Assembly: GCA_032622095.1 (NCBI GenBank)
Contig: CP136062.1
Span: 229,912,578-229,976,577, forward strand
Direction: 5' to 3'
Source: Siphonodentalium dalli
Lineage: Eukaryota > Mollusca > Scaphopoda > Gadilida > Siphonodentaliidae
Length of the DNA: 64,000 nt
This document shows, piece by piece, positions 12,768 through 28,443 of this stretch. The position numbers were made by a program, and so were the translations under genes. Numbering within the stretch: position 1 is the stretch's first letter; every line of letters starts with the position of its first letter. Under the pieces are notes generated by a model. That model was given only the letters and a program-made list of their open reading frames with translations. It was not told where the DNA came from and ran no database searches.

Positions 12768-15700
12768 GTGCTGACTTGATATGATGCTGGTGGGTCCTAC
12801 TGAATTAATATGATGCTGGTGCCGACTTGATATGATGCTGGTGGGTCCTACTGAATTAATATGATGCTGGTGCTGACTCGATATGATGCTGGTGCTGACT
12901 TGATATGATGCTGGTGAGTCCTACTGAATTAACATGATGCTGGTGCTGACTTGATGTGATGCTGGTGGGTCCTACTGAATTAACATGATGCTGGTGCTGA
13001 CTTGATGTGATGCTGGTGGGTCCTACTGAATTAACATGATGCTGGTGCTGACTTGACATGATGCTGGTGCTGACTTGATGTGATGCTGGTGGGTCCTACT
13101 GAATTAATATGATGCTGATGCTGACTTGATATGATGCTGGTGGGTCCTACTGAATTAATATGATGCTGGTGCTGACTTGATATGATGCTGGTGGGTCCTA
13201 CTTAATTAATGATGCTGGTGCTGACTCGATATGATGCTGGTGCTGACTTGATATGGTGCTGGTGAGTCCTACTGAATTAATATGATGCTGATGCTGACTT
13301 GATATGATGCTGGTGGGTCCTACTGAATTAATATGATGCTGGTGCTGACTTGATATGATGCTGGTGGGTCCTACTGAATTAATATGATGCTGGTGCTGAC
13401 TTGACATGATGCTGGTGAGTCCTACTGAATTAATATGATGCTGGTGCTGACTTGATGTGATGCTGGTGAGTCCTACTGAATTAATATGATGCTGGTGCTG
13501 ACTTGATCTGATGCTGGTGAGTCCTACCGAATTAACATGATGCTGGTGCTGACTTGATATGATGCTGGTGAGTCATACTGAATTAATATGATGCTGGTGC
13601 TGACTTGATGTGATGCTGGTGAGTCCTACTGAATTAATATGATACTGGTGCTGACTTGATATGATGCTGGTGCTGACTTGATGTGATGCTGGTGAGTCCT
13701 ACTGAATTAATATGATGCTGGTGCTGACTTGATGTGATGCTGGTGAGTTCTACTGAATTAATATGATGCTGGTGCTGACTTGATATGATGCTGGTGGGTC
13801 CTACTGAATTAATATGATGCTGGTGCTGACTTGATATGATGCTGGTGCTGACTTGATGTGATGCTGGTGGGTCCTACTGAATTAACATGATGCTGGTGCC
13901 GACTTGATATAATGCTGGTGAGTCCTACTGAATTAATATGATGCTGGTGCGGACTCGATATGATGCTGGTGAGTCCTACTGAATTAACATGATGCTGGTG
14001 CTGACTTGATGTGATGCTGGTGGGTCCCAATGAATTAACATGATGCTGGTGCTGACTTGATATGATGCTGGTGGGTCCTACTGAATTAATATGATGCTGG
14101 TGCTGACTTGATGTGATGCTGGTGAGTCCTACTGAATTAATATGATGCTGGTGCTGACTTGATATGATGCTGGTGGGTCCTACTGAATTAATATGATGCT
14201 GGTGCTGACTTGATGTGATGCTGGTGAGTCCTACTGAATTAATATAATGCTGGTGCTGACTTGATATGATGCTGGTGCTGACATGATGTGATGCTGGTGG
14301 GTCCTACTGAATTAACATGATGCTGGTGCCGACTTGATATAATGCTGGTGAGTCCTACTGAATTAATATGATGCTGGTGCTGACTTGATGTGATGCTGGT
14401 GAGTCCCACTGAATTAATATGATGCTGGTGCTGACTTGATATGATGCTGGTGCTGACTTGATGTGATGCTGGTGGGTCCTACTGAATTAACATGATGCTG
14501 GTGCTGACTTGATATGATGCTGGTGCTGACTTGATGTGATGCTGGTGAGTCCCACTGAATTAATATGATGCTGGTGCTGACTTGATATGATGCTGGTGCT
14601 GACTTGATGTGATGCTGGTGGGTCCTACTGAATTAACATGATGCTGGTGCCGACTTGATATAATGCTGGTGAGTCTTACTGAATTAATATGATGCTGGTG
14701 CTGACTTGATATGATGCTGGTGGGATATACTGAATTAACATGATGCTGGTGCTGACTTGATGTGATGCTGGTGCGTCCTACTGAATTAATATGATGCTGG
14801 TGCCGACTTGATATGAAGCTGGTGGGTCCTACTGAATTAACATGATGCTGGTGCTGACTTGATATGATGCTGGTGCTGACTTGATATGATGCTGGTGGGT
14901 CCTACTGAATTAATATGATGCTGGTGCTGACTTGATATGATGCTGGTGGGTCCTACTGAATTAATATGATGCTGGTGCTGACTTGATATGATGCTGGTGG
15001 GATATACTGAATTAATATTATGCTGGTGCTGACTTGATGTGATGCTGGTGCGTCCTACTGAATTAATATGATGCTGGTGCCGACTTGATATGATGCTGGT
15101 GGGTCCTACTGAATTAACATGATGCTGGTGCTGACTTGATATGATGCTGGTGCTGACTTGATATGATGCTGGTGGGTCCTACTGAATTAATATGATGCTG
15201 GTGCTGACTTGATGTGATGCTGGTGGGTCCTACTGAATTAATATGATGCTGGTGCTGACTTGATATGATGCTGGTGGGTCCTACTGAATTAACATGATGC
15301 TGGTGCTGACTTGATGTGATGCTGGTGGGTCCTACTGAATTAATATGATGCTGGTGCCGACTTGATATGATGCTGGTGGGTCCTACTGAATTAACATGAT
15401 GCTGGTGCTGACATGATATGATGCTGGTGGGTCCTACTGAATTAACATGATGCTGGTGCTGACTTGATATGATGCTGGTGGGTCATACTGAATTAATATG
15501 ATGCTGGTGCTGACTTGATATGATGCTGGTTGGTCCCAATGAATTAATATGATGCTGGTGCTGACTTGATGTGATTCTGGTGAGTCCGACTGAATTAATA
15601 TGGTGCTGACTTGATGTGATGCTGGTGCTGACTTGATATGATGCTGGTGGGTCCTACTGAATTAACATGATGCTGGTGCTGACTTGATATGATGCTGGTG

Positions 15701-18700
15701 GGTCATACTGAATTAATATGATGCTGGTGCTGACTTGATATGATGCTGGTGGGTCCTACTGAATTAATATGATGCTGGTGCTGACTTGATATGATGCTGG
15801 TTGGTCCCAATGAATTAATATGATGCTGGTGCTGACTTGATGTGATTCTGGTGAGTCCGACTGAATTAATATGGTGCTGACTTGATGTGATGCTGGTGCT
15901 GACTTGATATGATGCTGGTGGGTCCTACTGAATTAACATGATGCTGGTGCTGACTTGATATGATGCTGGTGGGTCATACTGAATTAATATGATGCTGGTG
16001 CTGACTTGATATGATGCTGGTGGGTCCTACTGAATTAATATGATGCTGGTGCTGACTTGATATGATGCTGGTTGGTCCCAATGAATTAATATGATGCTGG
16101 TGCTGACTTGATGTGATTCTGGTGAGTCCGACTGAATTAATATGGTGCTGACTTGATGTGATGCTGGTGCTGACTTGATATGATGCTGGTGGGTCCTACT
16201 GAATTAACATGATGCTGGTGCTGACTTGATGTGATGCTGGTGGGTCCTACTGAATTAATATGATGCTGGTGCTGACTTGATATGATGCTGGTGGGTCCTA
16301 CTGACTTGATATGATGCTGGTGCTGACTTGATATGATGCTGGTGGGTCCTACTGAATTAATATGATGCTGGTGCTGACTTGATGTGATGCTGGTGGGTCC
16401 TACTGAATTAATATGATGCTGGTGCCGACTTGATATGATGCTGGTGGGTCCTACTTAATTAATATGATGCTGGTGCTGACTTGATATGATGCTGGTGGGT
16501 CCTACTGAATTAACATGATGCTGGTGCAGAATTGATATGATGCTGGTGAGTCCTAATGAATTAATATGATGCTGGTGTTGACTTGATGTGATGCTGGTGG
16601 GTCCTACTGAATTAATATGACGCTGGTGGGTCCTACTGAATTAACATGATGCTGGTGGGTCCTACTGAATTAACATGATGCTGGTGCCGACTTGATATAA
16701 TGCTGGTGAGTCCTACTGAATTAATATGATGCTGGTGCTGACTCGATATGATGCTGGTGGGTCCTACTGAATTAATATGATGCTGGTGCTGACTTGATAT
16801 GATGCTGGTGCTGACTTGATGTGATGCTGGTGGGTCCTACTGAATTAACATGATGCTGGTGCCGACTTGATATAATGCTGGTGAGTCCTACTGAATTAAT
16901 ATGATGCTGGTGCGGACTCGATATGATGCTGGTGAGTCCTACTGAATTAACATGATGCTGGTGCTGACTTGATGTGATGCTGGTGGGTCCCAATGAATTA
17001 ACATGATGCTGGTGCTGACTTGATATGATGCTGGTGGGTCCTACTGAATTAATATGATGCTGGTGCTGACTTGATGTGATGCTGGTGAGTCCTACTGAAT
17101 TAATATGATGCTGGTGCTGACTTGATATGATGCTGGTGGGTCCTACTGAATTAATATGATGCTGGTGCTGACTTGATGTGATGCTGGTGAGTCCTACTGA
17201 ATTAATATGATGCTGGTGCTGACTTGATATGATGCTGGTGCTGACTTGATGTGATGCTGGTGGGTCCTACTGAATTAACATGATGCTGGTGCCGACTTGA
17301 TATAATGCTGGTGAGTCCTACTGAATTAATATGATGCTGGTGCTGACTTGATGTGATGCTGGTGAGTCCCACTGAATTAAAATGATGCTGGTGCTGACTT
17401 GATATGATGCTGGTGCTGACTTGATGTGATGCTGGTGGGTCCTACTGAATTAACATGATGCTGGTGCTGACTTGATATGATGCTGGTGCTGACTTGATAT
17501 GATGCTGGTGCTGACTTGATATGATGCTGGTGAGTCCTACTGAATTAACATGATGCTGGTGCTGACTTGATATAATGCTGGTGAGTCCTACTGAATTAAT
17601 ATGATGCTGGTGCTGACTTGATATGATGCTGGTGGGATATACTGAATTAACATGATGCTGGTGCTGACCTGATGTGATGCTGGTGCGTCCTACTGAATTA
17701 ATATGATGCTGGTGCCGACTTGATATGATGCTGGTGGGTCCTACTGAATTAACATGATGCTGGTGCTGACTTGATATGATGATGGTGCTGACTTGATATG
17801 ATGCTGGTGGGTCCTACTGAATTAATATGATGCTGGTGCTGACTTGATATGATGCTGGTGGGATATACTGAATTAACATGATGCTGGTGCTGACTTGATG
17901 TGATGCTGGTGCGTCCTACTGAATTAATATGATGCTGGTGCCGACTTGATATGATGCTGGTGGGTCCTACTGAATTAACATGATGCTGGTGCTGACTTGA
18001 TATGATGCTGGTGCTGACTTGATATGATGCTGGTGGGTCCTACTGAATTAATATGATGCTGGTGCTGACTTGATGTGATGCTGGTGGGTCTTACTGAATT
18101 AATATGATGCTTGTGCTGACTTGATATGATGCTGGTGGGTCCTACTGAATTAACATGATGCTGGTGCTGACTTGATGTGATGCTGGTGGGTCCTACTGAA
18201 TTAATATGATGCTGGTGCCGACTTGATATGATTCTGGTGGGTCTTACTGAATTAATATGATGCTTGTGCTGACTTGATATGATGCTGGTGGGTCCTACTG
18301 AATTAACATGATGCTGGTGCTGACTTGATGTGATGCTGGTGGGTCTTACTGAATTAATATGATGCTTGTGCTGACTTGATATGATGCTGGTGGGTCCTAC
18401 TGAATTAACATGATGCTGGTGCTGACTTGATATGATGCTGGTGCCGACTTGATATGATGCTGGTGGGTCATACTGAATTAATATGATGCTGGTGCTGACT
18501 TGATATGATGCTGGTGGGTCCTACTGAATTAATATGATGCTGGTGCTGACTTGATATGATGCTGGTTGGTCCCAATGAATTAATATGATGCTGATGCTGA
18601 CTTGATATGATGCTGGTGGGTCCTACTGAATTAATATGATGCTGGTACTGACTTGATGTGATGCTGGTGAGTCCTACTGAATTAACATGATGCTGGTGCT

Positions 18701-20605
18701 GACTTGATGTGATGATGTTGGGTCCTACTGAATTAATATGATGCTGGTGCTGACTTGACATGATGCTGGTGAGTCCTACTGAATTAATATGATGCTGGTG
18801 CTGACTTGATGTGATGCTGGTGAGTCCTACTGAATTAATATGATGCTGGTGCTGACTTGATCTGATGCTGGTGAGTCCTACCGAATTAACATGATGCTGG
18901 CGCTGACTTGATATGATGCTGGTGAGTCATACTGAATTAATATGATGCTGGTGCTGACTTGATGTGATGCTGGTGAGTCCTACTGAATTAATATGATACT
19001 GGTGCTGACTTGATATGATGCTGGTGCTGACTTGATGTGATGCTGGTGAGTCCTACTGAATTAATATGATGCTGGTGCTGACTTGATGTGATGCTGGTGA
19101 GTTCTACTGAATTAATATGATGCTGGTGCTGACTTGATATGATGCTGGTGGGTCCTACTGAATTAATATGATGCTGGTGCTGACTTGATATGATGCTGGT
19201 GCTGACTTGATGTGATGCTGGTGGGTCCTACTGAATTAACATGATGCTGGTGCCGACTTGATATAATGCTGGTGAGTCCTACTGAATTAATATGATGCTG
19301 GTGCGGACTCGATATGATGCTGGTGAGTCCTACTGAATTAACATGATGCTGGTGCTGACTTGATGTGATGCTGGTGGGTCCCAATGAATTAACATGATGC
19401 TGGTGCTGACTTGATATGATGCTGGTGGGTCCTACTGAATTAATATGATGCTGGTGCTGACTTGATGTGATGCTGGTGAGTCCTACTGAATTAATATGAT
19501 GCTGGTGCTGACTTGATATGATGCTGGTGGGTCCTACTGAATTAATATGATGCTGGTGCTGACTTGATGTGATGCTGGTGAGTCCTACTGAATTAATATA
19601 ATGCTGGTGCTGACTTGATATGATGCTGGTGCTGACATGATGTGATGCTGGTGGGTCCTACTGAATTAACATGATGCTGGTGCCGACTTGATATAATGCT
19701 GGTGAGTCCTACTGAATTAATATGATGCTGGTGCTGACTTGATGTGATGCTGGTGAGTCCCACTGAATTAATATGATGCTGGTGCTGACTTGATATGATG
19801 CTGGTGCTGACTTGATGTGATGCTGGTGGGTCCTACTGAATTAACATGATGCTGGTGCTGACTTGATATGATGCTGGTGCTGACTTGATGTGATGCTGGT
19901 GAGTCCCACTGAATTAATATGATGCTGGTGCTGACTTGATATGATGCTGGTGCTGACTTGATGTGATGCTGGTGGGTCCTACTGAATTAACATGATGCTG
20001 GTGCCGACTTGATATAATGCTGGTGAGTCTTACTGAATTAATATGATGCTGGTGCTGACTTGATATGATGCTGGTGGGATATACTGAATTAACATGATGC
20101 TGGTGCTGACTTGATGTGATGCTGGTGCGTCCTACTGAATTAATATGATGCTGGTGCCGACTTGATATGAAGCTGGTGGGTCCTACTGAATTAACATGAT
20201 GCTGGTGCTGACTTGATATGATGCTGGTGCTGACTTGATATGATGCTGGTGGGTCCTACTGAATTAATATGATGCTGGTGCTGACTTGATATGATGCTGG
20301 TGGGTCCTACTGAATTAATATGATGCTGGTGCTGACTTGATATGATGCTGGTGGGATATACTGAATTAATATTATGCTGGTGCTGACTTGATGTGATGCT
20401 GGTGCGTCCTACTGAATTAATATGATGCTGGTGCCGACTTGATATGATGCTGGTGGGTCCTACTGAATTAACATGATGCTGGTGCTGACTTGATATGATG
20501 CTGGTGCTGACTTGATATGATGCTGGTGGGTCCTACTGAATTAATATGATGCTGGTGCTGACTTGATGTGATGCTGGTGGGTCCTACTGAATTAATATGA
20601 TGCTG
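12768..20605. repeat. Higher-order unit A of the 51-bp satellite (7,838 bp)
   Basis: This segment recurs immediately downstream with a constant offset of 7,838 bp. Marker variants at 12856, 13198, 13809, 16772, 18468 and 19163 reappear at 20694, 21036, 21647, 24610, 26306 and 27001. Within it, the block starting at 13809 restarts at 19163 (offset 5,354), so the 7,838-bp unit consists of a leader of about 1.04 kb, one full 5,354-bp unit and about 1.44 kb of a second one. I saw only isolated substitutions between unit A and unit B, for example near 16420, 18170 and 18900. Confidence 0.9.
15573..16133. repeat. Local 271-bp sub-array in the satellite
   Basis: The rare variant GATTCTGGTGAGTCCGACTG occurs at 15573, 15844 and 16115, exactly 271 bp apart. 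Each occurrence is followed by the same deletion AATATGGTGCTGAC. The block is copied in unit B (near 23411-23953) and again in the third copy (near 28765-29307), so it arose before the larger duplications. Confidence 0.88.
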
Positions 20606-23600
20606 GTGCTGACTTGATATGATGCTGGTGGGTCCTACTGAATTAATATGATGCTGGTGCCGACTTGATATGATGCTGGTGGGTCCTACTGAATTAATAT
20701 GATGCTGGTGCTGACTCGATATGATGCTGGTGCTGACTTGATATGATGCTGGTGAGTCCTACTGAATTAACATGATGCTGGTGCTGACTTGATGTGATGC
20801 TGGTGGGTCCTACTGAATTAACATGATGCTGGTGCTGACTTGATGTGATGCTGGTGGGTCCTACTGAATTAACATGATGCTGGTGCTGACTTGACATGAT
20901 GCTGGTGCTGACTTGATGTGATGCTGGTGGGTCCTACTGAATTAATATGATGCTGATGCTGACTTGATATGATGCTGGTGGGTCCTACTGAATTAATATG
21001 ATGCTGGTGCTGACTTGATATGATGCTGGTGGGTCCTACTTAATTAATGATGCTGGTGCTGACTCGATATGATGCTGGTGCTGACTTGATATGGTGCTGG
21101 TGAGTCCTACTGAATTAATATGATGCTGATGCTGACTTGATATGATGCTGGTGGGTCCTACTGAATTAATATGATGCTGGTGCTGACTTGATATGATGCT
21201 GGTGGGTCCTACTGAATTAATATGATGCTGGTGCTGACTTGACATGATGCTGGTGAGTCCTACTGAATTAATATGATGCTGGTGCTGACTTGATGTGATG
21301 CTGGTGAGTCCTACTGAATTAATATGATGCTGGTGCTGACTTGATCTGATGCTGGTGAGTCCTACCGAATTAACATGATGCTGGTGCTGACTTGATATGA
21401 TGCTGGTGAGTCATACTGAATTAATATGATGCTGGTGCTGACTTGATGTGATGCTGGTGAGTCCTACTGAATTAATATGATACTGGTGCTGACTTGATAT
21501 GATGCTGGTGCTGACTTGATGTGATGCTGGTGAGTCCTACTGAATTAATATGATGCTGGTGCTGACTTGATGTGATGCTGGTGAGTTCTACTGAATTAAT
21601 ATGATGCTGGTGCTGACTTGATATGATGCTGGTGGGTCCTACTGAATTAATATGATGCTGGTGCTGACTTGATATGATGCTGGTGCTGACTTGATGTGAT
21701 GCTGGTGGGTCCTACTGAATTAACATGATGCTGGTGCCGACTTGATATAATGCTGGTGAGTCCTACTGAATTAATATGATGCTGGTGCGGACTCGATATG
21801 ATGCTGGTGAGTCCTACTGAATTAACATGATGCTGGTGCTGACTTGATGTGATGCTGGTGGGTCCCAATGAATTAACATGATGCTGGTGCTGACTTGATA
21901 TGATGCTGGTGGGTCCTACTGAATTAATATGATGCTGGTGCTGACTTGATGTGATGCTGGTGAGTCCTACTGAATTAATATGATGCTGGTGCTGACTTGA
22001 TATGATGCTGGTGGGTCCTACTGAATTAATATGATGCTGGTGCTGACTTGATGTGATGCTGGTGAGTCCTACTGAATTAATATAATGCTGGTGCTGACTT
22101 GATATGATGCTGGTGCTGACATGATGTGATGCTGGTGGGTCCTACTGAATTAACATGATGCTGGTGCCGACTTGATATAATGCTGGTGAGTCCTACTGAA
22201 TTAATATGATGCTGGTGCTGACTTGATGTGATGCTGGTGAGTCCCACTGAATTAATATGATGCTGGTGCTGACTTGATATGATGCTGGTGCTGACTTGAT
22301 GTGATGCTGGTGGGTCCTACTGAATTAACATGATGCTGGTGCTGACTTGATATGATGCTGGTGCTGACTTGATGTGATGCTGGTGAGTCCCACTGAATTA
22401 ATATGATGCTGGTGCTGACTTGATATGATGCTGGTGCTGACTTGATGTGATGCTGGTGGGTCCTACTGAATTAACATGATGCTGGTGCCGACTTGATATA
22501 ATGCTGGTGAGTCTTACTGAATTAATATGATGCTGGTGCTGACTTGATATGATGCTGGTGGGATATACTGAATTAACATGATGCTGGTGCTGACTTGATG
22601 TGATGCTGGTGCGTCCTACTGAATTAATATGATGCTGGTGCCGACTTGATATGAAGCTGGTGGGTCCTACTGAATTAACATGATGCTGGTGCTGACTTGA
22701 TATGATGCTGGTGCTGACTTGATATGATGCTGGTGGGTCCTACTGAATTAATATGATGCTGGTGCTGACTTGATATGATGCTGGTGGGTCCTACTGAATT
22801 AATATGATGCTGGTGCTGACTTGATATGATGCTGGTGGGATATACTGAATTAATATTATGCTGGTGCTGACTTGATGTGATGCTGGTGCGTCCTACTGAA
22901 TTAATATGATGCTGGTGCCGACTTGATATGATGCTGGTGGGTCCTACTGAATTAACATGATGCTGGTGCTGACTTGATATGATGCTGGTGCTGACTTGAT
23001 ATGATGCTGGTGGGTCCTACTGAATTAATATGATGCTGGTGCTGACTTGATGTGATGCTGGTGGGTCCTACTGAATTAATATGATGCTGGTGCTGACTTG
23101 ATATGATGCTGGTGGGTCCTACTGAATTAACATGATGCTGGTGCTGACTTGATGTGATGCTGGTGGGTCCTACTGAATTAATATGATGCTGGTGCCGACT
23201 TGATATGATGCTGGTGGGTCCTACTGAATTAACATGATGCTGGTGCTGACATGATATGATGCTGGTGGGTCCTACTGAATTAACATGATGCTGGTGCTGA
23301 CTTGATATGATGCTGGTGGGTCATACTGAATTAATATGATGCTGGTGCTGACTTGATATGATGCTGGTTGGTCCCAATGAATTAATATGATGCTGGTGCT
23401 GACTTGATGTGATTCTGGTGAGTCCGACTGAATTAATATGGTGCTGACTTGATGTGATGCTGGTGCTGACTTGATATGATGCTGGTGGGTCCTACTGAAT
23501 TAACATGATGCTGGTGCTGACTTGATATGATGCTGGTGGGTCATACTGAATTAATATGATGCTGGTGCTGACTTGATATGATGCTGGTGGGTCCTACTGA

Positions 23601-26600
23601 ATTAATATGATGCTGGTGCTGACTTGATATGATGCTGGTTGGTCCCAATGAATTAATATGATGCTGGTGCTGACTTGATGTGATTCTGGTGAGTCCGACT
23701 GAATTAATATGGTGCTGACTTGATGTGATGCTGGTGCTGACTTGATATGATGCTGGTGGGTCCTACTGAATTAACATGATGCTGGTGCTGACTTGATATG
23801 ATGCTGGTGGGTCATACTGAATTAATATGATGCTGGTGCTGACTTGATATGATGCTGGTGGGTCCTACTGAATTAATATGATGCTGGTGCTGACTTGATA
23901 TGATGCTGGTTGGTCCCAATGAATTAATATGATGCTGGTGCTGACTTGATGTGATTCTGGTGAGTCCGACTGAATTAATATGGTGCTGACTTGATGTGAT
24001 GCTGGTGCTGACTTGATATGATGCTGGTGGGTCCTACTGAATTAACATGATGCTGGTGCTGACTTGATGTGATGCTGGTGGGTCCTACTGAATTAATATG
24101 ATGCTGGTGCTGACTTGATATGATGCTGGTGGGTCCTACTGACTTGATATGATGCTGGTGCTGACTTGATATGATGCTGGTGGGTCCTACTGAATTAATA
24201 TGATGCTGGTGCTGACTTGATGTGATGCTGGTGGGTCCTACTGAATTAATATGATGCTGGTGCTGACTTGATATGATGCTGGTGGGTCCTACTTAATTAA
24301 TATGATGCTGGTGCTGACTTGATATGATGCTGGTGGGTCCTACTGAATTAACATGATGCTGGTGCAGAATTGATATGATGCTGGTGAGTCCTAATGAATT
24401 AATATGATGCTGGTGTTGACTTGATGTGATGCTGGTGGGTCCTACTGAATTAATATGACGCTGGTGGGTCCTACTGAATTAACATGATGCTGGTGGGTCC
24501 TACTGAATTAACATGATGCTGGTGCCGACTTGATATAATGCTGGTGAGTCCTACTGAATTAATATGATGCTGGTGCTGACTCGATATGATGCTGGTGGGT
24601 CCTACTGAATTAATATGATGCTGGTGCTGACTTGATATGATGCTGGTGCTGACTTGATGTGATGCTGGTGGGTCCTACTGAATTAACATGATGCTGGTGC
24701 CGACTTGATATAATGCTGGTGAGTCCTACTGAATTAATATGATGCTGGTGCGGACTCGATATGATGCTGGTGAGTCCTACTGAATTAACATGATGCTGGT
24801 GCTGACTTGATGTGATGCTGGTGGGTCCCAATGAATTAACATGATGCTGGTGCTGACTTGATATGATGCTGGTGGGTCCTACTGAATTAATATGATGCTG
24901 GTGCTGACTTGATGTGATGCTGGTGAGTCCTACTGAATTAATATGATGCTGGTGCTGACTTGATATGATGCTGGTGGGTCCTACTGAATTAATATGATGC
25001 TGGTGCTGACTTGATGTGATGCTGGTGAGTCCTACTGAATTAATATGATGCTGGTGCTGACTTGATATGATGCTGGTGCTGACTTGATGTGATGCTGGTG
25101 GGTCCTACTGAATTAACATGATGCTGGTGCCGACTTGATATAATGCTGGTGAGTCCTACTGAATTAATATGATGCTGGTGCTGACTTGATGTGATGCTGG
25201 TGAGTCCCACTGAATTAAAATGATGCTGGTGCTGACTTGATATGATGCTGGTGCTGACTTGATGTGATGCTGGTGGGTCCTACTGAATTAACATGATGCT
25301 GGTGCTGACTTGATATGATGCTGGTGCTGACTTGATATGATGCTGGTGCTGACTTGATATGATGCTGGTGAGTCCTACTGAATTAACATGATGCTGGTGC
25401 TGACTTGATATAATGCTGGTGAGTCCTACTGAATTAATATGATGCTGGTGCTGACTTGATATGATGCTGGTGGGATATACTGAATTAACATGATGCTGGT
25501 GCTGACCTGATGTGATGCTGGTGCGTCCTACTGAATTAATATGATGCTGGTGCCGACTTGATATGATGCTGGTGGGTCCTACTGAATTAACATGATGCTG
25601 GTGCTGACTTGATATGATGATGGTGCTGACTTGATATGATGCTGGTGGGTCCTACTGAATTAATATGATGCTGGTGCTGACTTGATATGATGCTGGTGGG
25701 ATATACTGAATTAACATGATGCTGGTGCTGACTTGATGTGATGCTGGTGCGTCCTACTGAATTAATATGATGCTGGTGCCGACTTGATATGATGCTGGTG
25801 GGTCCTACTGAATTAACATGATGCTGGTGCTGACTTGATATGATGCTGGTGCTGACTTGATATGATGCTGGTGGGTCCTACTGAATTAATATGATGCTGG
25901 TGCTGACTTGATGTGATGCTGGTGGGTCTTACTGAATTAATATGATGCTTGTGCTGACTTGATATGATGCTGGTGGGTCCTACTGAATTAACATGATGCT
26001 GGTGCTGAATTGATGTGATGCTGGTGGGTCCTACTGAATTAATATGATGCTGGTGCCGACTTGATATGATTCTGGTGGGTCTTACTGAATTAATATGATG
26101 CTTGTGCTGACTTGATATGATGCTGGTGGGTCCTACTGAATTAACATGATGCTGGTGCTGACTTGATGTGATGCTGGTGGGTCTTACTGAATTAATATGA
26201 TGCTTGTGCTGACTTGATATGATGCTGGTGGGTCCTACTGAATTAACATGATGCTGGTGCTGACTTGATATGATGCTGGTGCCGACTTGATATGATGCTG
26301 GTGGGTCATACTGAATTAATATGATGCTGGTGCTGACTTGATATGATGCTGGTGGGTCCTACTGAATTAATATGATGCTGGTGCTGACTTGATATGATGC
26401 TGGTTGGTCCCAATGAATTAATATGATGCTGATGCTGACTTGATATGATGCTGGTGGGTCCTACTGAATTAATATGATGCTGGTACTGACTTGATGTGAT
26501 GCTGGTGAGTCCTACTGAATTAACATGATGCTGGTGCTGACTTGATGTGATGATGTTGGGTCCTACTGAATTAATATGATGCTGGTGCTGACTTGACATG

Positions 26601-28443
26601 ATGCTGGTGAGTCCTACTGAATTAATATGATGCTGGTGCTGACTTGATGTGATGCTGGTGAGTCCTACTGAATTAATATGATGCTGGTGCTGACTTGATC
26701 TGATGCTGGTGAGTCCTACCGAATTAACATGATGCTGGTGCTGACTTGATATGATGCTGGTGAGTCATACTGAATTAATATGATGCTGGTGCTGACTTGA
26801 TGTGATGCTGGTGAGTCCTACTGAATTAATATGATACTGGTGCTGACTTGATATGATGCTGGTGCTGACTTGATGTGATGCTGGTGAGTCCTACTGAATT
26901 AATATGATGCTGGTGCTGACTTGATGTGATGCTGGTGAGTTCTACTGAATTAATATGATGCTGGTGCTGACTTGATATGATGCTGGTGGGTCCTACTGAA
27001 TTAATATGATGCTGGTGCTGACTTGATATGATGCTGGTGCTGACTTGATGTGATGCTGGTGGGTCCTACTGAATTAACATGATGCTGGTGCCGACTTGAT
27101 ATAATGCTGGTGAGTCCTACTGAATTAATATGATGCTGGTGCGGACTCGATATGATGCTGGTGAGTCCTACTGAATTAACATGATGCTGGTGCTGACTTG
27201 ATGTGATGCTGGTGGGTCCCAATGAATTAACATGATGCTGGTGCTGACTTGATATGATGCTGGTGGGTCCTACTGAATTAATATGATGCTGGTGCTGACT
27301 TGATGTGATGCTGGTGAGTCCTACTGAATTAATATGATGCTGGTGCTGACTTGATATGATGCTGGTGGGTCCTACTGAATTAATATGATGCTGGTGCTGA
27401 CTTGATGTGATGCTGGTGAGTCCTACTGAATTAATATAATGCTGGTGCTGACTTGATATGATGCTGGTGCTGACATGATGTGATGCTGGTGGGTCCTACT
27501 GAATTAACATGATGCTGGTGCCGACTTGATATAATGCTGGTGAGTCCTACTGAATTAATATGATGCTGGTGCTGACTTGATGTGATGCTGGTGAGTCCCA
27601 CTGAATTAATATGATGCTGGTGCTGACTTGATATGATGCTGGTGCTGACTTGATGTGATGCTGGTGGGTCCTACTGAATTAACATGATGCTGGTGCTGAC
27701 TTGATATGATGCTGGTGCTGACTTGATGTGATGCTGGTGAGTCCCACTGAATTAATATGATGCTGGTGCTGACTTGATATGATGCTGGTGCTGACTTGAT
27801 GTGATGCTGGTGGGTCCTACTGAATTAACATGATGCTGGTGCCGACTTGATATAATGCTGGTGAGTCTTACTGAATTAATATGATGCTGGTGCTGACTTG
27901 ATATGATGCTGGTGGGATATACTGAATTAACATGATGCTGGTGCTGACTTGATGTGATGCTGGTGCGTCCTACTGAATTAATATGATGCTGGTGCCGACT
28001 TGATATGAAGCTGGTGGGTCCTACTGAATTAACATGATGCTGGTGCTGACTTGATATGATGCTGGTGCTGACTTGATATGATGCTGGTGGGTCCTACTGA
28101 ATTAATATGATGCTGGTGCTGACTTGATATGATGCTGGTGGGTCCTACTGAATTAATATGATGCTGGTGCTGACTTGATATGATGCTGGTGGGATATACT
28201 GAATTAATATTATGCTGGTGCTGACTTGATGTGATGCTGGTGCGTCCTACTGAATTAATATGATGCTGGTGCCGACTTGATATGATGCTGGTGGGTCCTA
28301 CTGAATTAACATGATGCTGGTGCTGACTTGATATGATGCTGGTGCTGACTTGATATGATGCTGGTGGGTCCTACTGAATTAATATGATGCTGGTGCTGAC
28401 TTGATGTGATGCTGGTGGGTCCTACTGAATTAATATGATGCTG
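20606..28443. repeat. Higher-order unit B, near-identical tandem copy of unit A
   Basis: This is the direct tandem duplicate of the preceding 7,838 bp, with the same internal order of rare variants. These include GGATATACTG, GGTCCCAATG, GATTCTGG and the frame-breaking AATATGGTGCTGAC deletions. After its end the sequence does not return to the leader but continues the 5,354-bp register, so the duplication boundary lies close to 28444. Confidence 0.9.
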
